Source: Lineus longissimus (Eukaryota > Nemertea > Pilidiophora > Heteronemertea > Lineidae). Taken from it: a DNA stretch of 64,000 bases. The stretch spans positions 19,110,437-19,174,436 of the forward strand of contig NC_088313.1 of NCBI RefSeq assembly GCF_910592395.1, written 5' to 3'. Under the pieces are notes generated by a model. The model searched no databases, was not told the origin of the DNA, and saw only the letters and a program-made list of their open reading frames with translations. Each line of letters begins with the position of its first letter. Position 1 is the first letter of the stretch. Position numbers and translations under genes: made by a program. Below are positions 62,486-64,000 of this stretch, one piece after another.

Positions 62486-64000
62486 AGAAGTGATGGAGAG
62501 AGTTTACCGAAAAGCCTCGTAGAAAAGTGGTATGTGTTGATGGCAGTTCAAGAAAACCCGAGTTGTGTGGTTTTCTGCCTAGTTCACTCCGCCCTTTAGG
62601 GAAATGAAAACTCGTATTGATCCTGGAAGTACATTTTACAGTAGAAACAGATTGCTTGGCCTTTCACTTAAAGTATGTCATACTTTTATCCCCTGTAATC
62701 CTTATTGAGCTGTAAGTACACCAGGGGAAGTCTTCCAGATGCTGGCCCCCTCAAGTGGGCTCATTCCACTTGGAGTGAATGCATTGATTTTCCCCTGGAT
62801 GAACTAGGTTTTCACTAACACGGATTCAGGAAAAAATATCCAGGCAGTATAAAATGCTGCATAGTAGGCTATTTCAGCATTGCGTACCAATTCCAGATGT
62901 GCTGAAGCACCACCCCCCTTGGCAGATCTGTTGATCGTTTCTAAAAAAAACACACACAGGGCCCTGCCGAAATGGATCTCGTAGACGAGTTTGTAGTGGT
63001 CAGAAAGGGATTGCCTTATTAGAGTACTGTCCATTCCTTTATGGATGTACACCACTTTGCACCCATCGCAATGTTGCGACACGGAAATGTTTACATAAAG
63101 TTGAGTGTACCTTTACCACCACAGTCTGCATGTATCATACAGAATGGTGGCCACCTGCTGAGACGAAATAGCATTATTAATATTAGAGTTTGTTATGTTT
63201 GATTGGGTCCGCTGGGCCAGCTCTGTTCACTGGATGGGGCAGTGGGTGATGTATATTTGAAGTAATGGACAAGATGTCTCGCAAAATCCATTTCAACAGG
63301 GCTTGACTTGGTGTAGTTTGGATACATTGCAAAGGCTGTCTTCTGCGATAGGATGGAAGCACGTTTACGTGTCCCATACAAGTACATGTTAACAAGGTCT
63401 CCGATAAAAGACACGATTGTTTCATTCGTACGCGATTTCGCTCATGTTTTACTAATCGTCGTGGTGGCTTTTGCAGTTGCTCAGTCAAGCAGAAGGGGTA
63501 ACAGCGTATTATGTAATCACCCGTCACCCCTTCCATTTGCCAGATTACGAATACGACAACCAAGATTAGTTATGCATGAGCGATATCGCTTATGAATAAA
63601 ATAAATGTCTTTGATTGGACACCGTGGTTAATTGGCGTTATCAATGTAGGCCTCGTTTTATATCAGCTGCCTTAAAGCAAATTAGACGTTAATAAGTTGG
63701 TGTACAGTAACTTGACAGAAACTTGCTCATGCCCTCGAGGCATTTTATACGACTCATCCTAAAATATCTGTCATTGCTAAACCGTTTGTCTTCAATAGAT
63801 GAATATCCCGAGCCAGTCATTAACGCATAACCCTGGGTGCGATATTGTGATTTCTCAAATACAGAGTGTCAACTGCATATAAAGGCTCCAAGACAAGAAC
63901 AATAGCTTAATTGCCACAGGTTCTGTAACTTTTCTCTTCGTTACATTGAAGATATTAAATGTCACTGTCAGAAGTTGGTAAAGGTTATCAAGCAGTTACG
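62486..64000. other. Gene-poor window end
   Basis: No supported gene. Overlapping frames occur on both strands at 62804-63082 and 63183-63595; one minus-strand frame has a WP-containing end that faintly recalls carboxylesterases, but not enough to call. Confidence 0.35.

Noticed and set aside
63193-63563. Faint carboxylesterase-like end in minus-strand frames
   Set aside because: Only a WP-containing tail and a helix-like stretch look similar; catalytic motifs are absent and two frames overlap.
1-64000. CRISPR arrays, bacterial operons or phage genes
   Set aside because: Introns, low gene density and tRNA-derived repeats mark this as animal nuclear DNA; the short tandem repeats lack a repeat-spacer pattern.

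Overview
This is eukaryotic nuclear DNA, AT-rich and gene-poor, with spliced genes, tRNA-derived repeats, minisatellites and a retrotransposon remnant. I saw no bacterial-style gene packing, operons or CRISPR array. The clearest gene is a neuropeptide precursor with three crustacean cardioactive peptide (CCAP)-like peptides, each carrying residues after the second cysteine and ending in an amidation signal. That form is typical of molluscs, annelids and their relatives. Together with many ACATGTA words and tRNA-derived repeats, it suggests a marine lophotrochozoan. The species cannot be told from the window.

Layout. Bases 1-8500 hold two tandem, minus-strand genes for small secreted CAP-superfamily proteins (478-2340 and 6590-8468). 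Each has four coding exons with the same intron phases. An 18-copy, 49-bp minisatellite (5196-6075) lies between them. From about 8.5 to 25.7 kb I see no confident gene, only a fold-back repeat, tRNA-like fragments and a few unassigned reading frames. At 25740-30917 a composite repeat has about 0.3-kb direct repeats on both sides of five tandem units of about 0.93 kb. Each unit carries a tRNA-like module with a B box and a T-run. From 31 to 49 kb the only candidate is a possible secreted first exon at 36366.

Bases 49182-53260 hold a 3'-terminal LINE fragment (minus) followed by the CCAP gene (plus, coding exons 49790-49864, 50670-51209 and 52903-52935). Its first intron holds a tRNA-derived SINE and its second an 18-bp minisatellite. 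From 53.3 to 64 kb there are only weak candidates and short dispersed repeats.

The CAP genes and the CCAP gene are not obviously functionally linked. The CAP pair is a local tandem duplication of secreted proteins. The CCAP gene encodes secreted peptide transmitters or hormones. Exon structures were assembled by eye from splice-site consensus, frame continuity and family motifs, with no transcript data.
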